From assembly GCA_947165145.1 (NCBI GenBank), contig CAMUZG010000001.1, forward strand, positions 1 to 64,000: a stretch of DNA of 64,000 nt. The letters run 5' to 3'. Each line of letters starts with the position of its first letter. The stretch's first letter is position 1. The notes below the pieces were generated by a model. That model saw only the letters and a list, made by a program, of their open reading frames with translations. It was not told where the DNA came from and made no database searches. The position numbers were made by a program, and so were the translations under genes. Shown piece by piece: positions 63,637 through 64,000 of the stretch. This DNA comes from an uncultured Selenomonadales bacterium (GTDB lineage: Bacteria; Bacillota; Negativicutes; Selenomonadales; Selenomonadaceae).

Positions 63637-64000
<364 letters not shown>

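Overview
The window looks like chromosomal DNA of an anaerobic Firmicute, most plausibly a Negativicute (Selenomonadales/Veillonellales). This is inferred from Firmicute-type genes (AddB, RpoE delta, RbgA, LCP, PlsY), a fumarate/succinate respiratory set with a two-subunit class I fumarase, the futalosine menaquinone gene mqnA, and an N-terminal FDLQRFA tag on a surface-type protein. Base composition is near 50% GC, with very frequent AAAATTTT tracts inside genes. Most of the window is housekeeping DNA packed into short operons separated by bidirectional terminators. The unusual material sits in small islands. LAYOUT. 1-7.4 kb: start of an Asp/Thr-rich protein behind a long structured leader, ruvB-fmt, a permease fused to a hybrid histidine kinase, and two duplicated flavodoxins around a broken DUF362 gene. 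7.4-11.6 kb: cysteine hydrolase, crcB, a small HMA-like protein, then an operon of an unknown protein plus a tandem FtsZ-like protein. 11.7-16.4 kb: succinate dehydrogenase/fumarate reductase and fumarase. 16.6-19.1 kb: PPP-type phosphatase, a second FtsZ-like protein and an ADP-ribosylglycohydrolase. 19.1-27.2 kb: thiN, prfC, ccmABC, a Crp/Fnr regulator and addB. 27.3-31.5 kb: secreted protein, plsY, tRNA-Leu, argS, YkuD transpeptidase, rpoE. 31.5-36.4 kb: a clostripain-like protease gene whose 3' end is split by a protein-less IS200/IS605-type element, then pyrG, then a candidate type I toxin-antitoxin locus. 36.5-53.5 kb: rbgA, a CydC-like half transporter, a cysteine-less MsrA homologue, an LCP protein, carbonic anhydrase, a radical SAM protein, rodA, guaA, mqnA, priA, thrC, duplicated tail-anchored coiled-coil proteins and a P-type ATPase-like pseudoenzyme. 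53.6-64 kb: pyk, uvrB, ahcY, a diguanylate cyclase, murI with an internal duplication, gph, galE and the start of mreB. HOW IT FITS TOGETHER. Fumarase, the membrane succinate dehydrogenase/fumarate reductase and futalosine-route menaquinone fit anaerobic fumarate respiration; the ccm genes fit c-type cytochromes. rodA, mreB, murI, LCP, YkuD and galE belong to envelope and cell-shape work. MOST UNUSUAL POINTS. (1) Two separate FtsZ-fold loci with degenerate GTP-binding signatures, one between a phosphatase and an ADP-ribosylglycohydrolase. (2) A par/Fst-style type I toxin-antitoxin candidate with a 15-nt toxin-antitoxin complementarity and a shared terminator. (3) A protein-less IS605-like element carrying a structured RNA, inserted in a protease gene. 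(4) A palindromic repeat that sits between duplicated pieces of the genes it invades, murI and uvrB. (5) Several pseudoenzymes and sensor fusions. All assignments come from reading the sequence; no database search was run.
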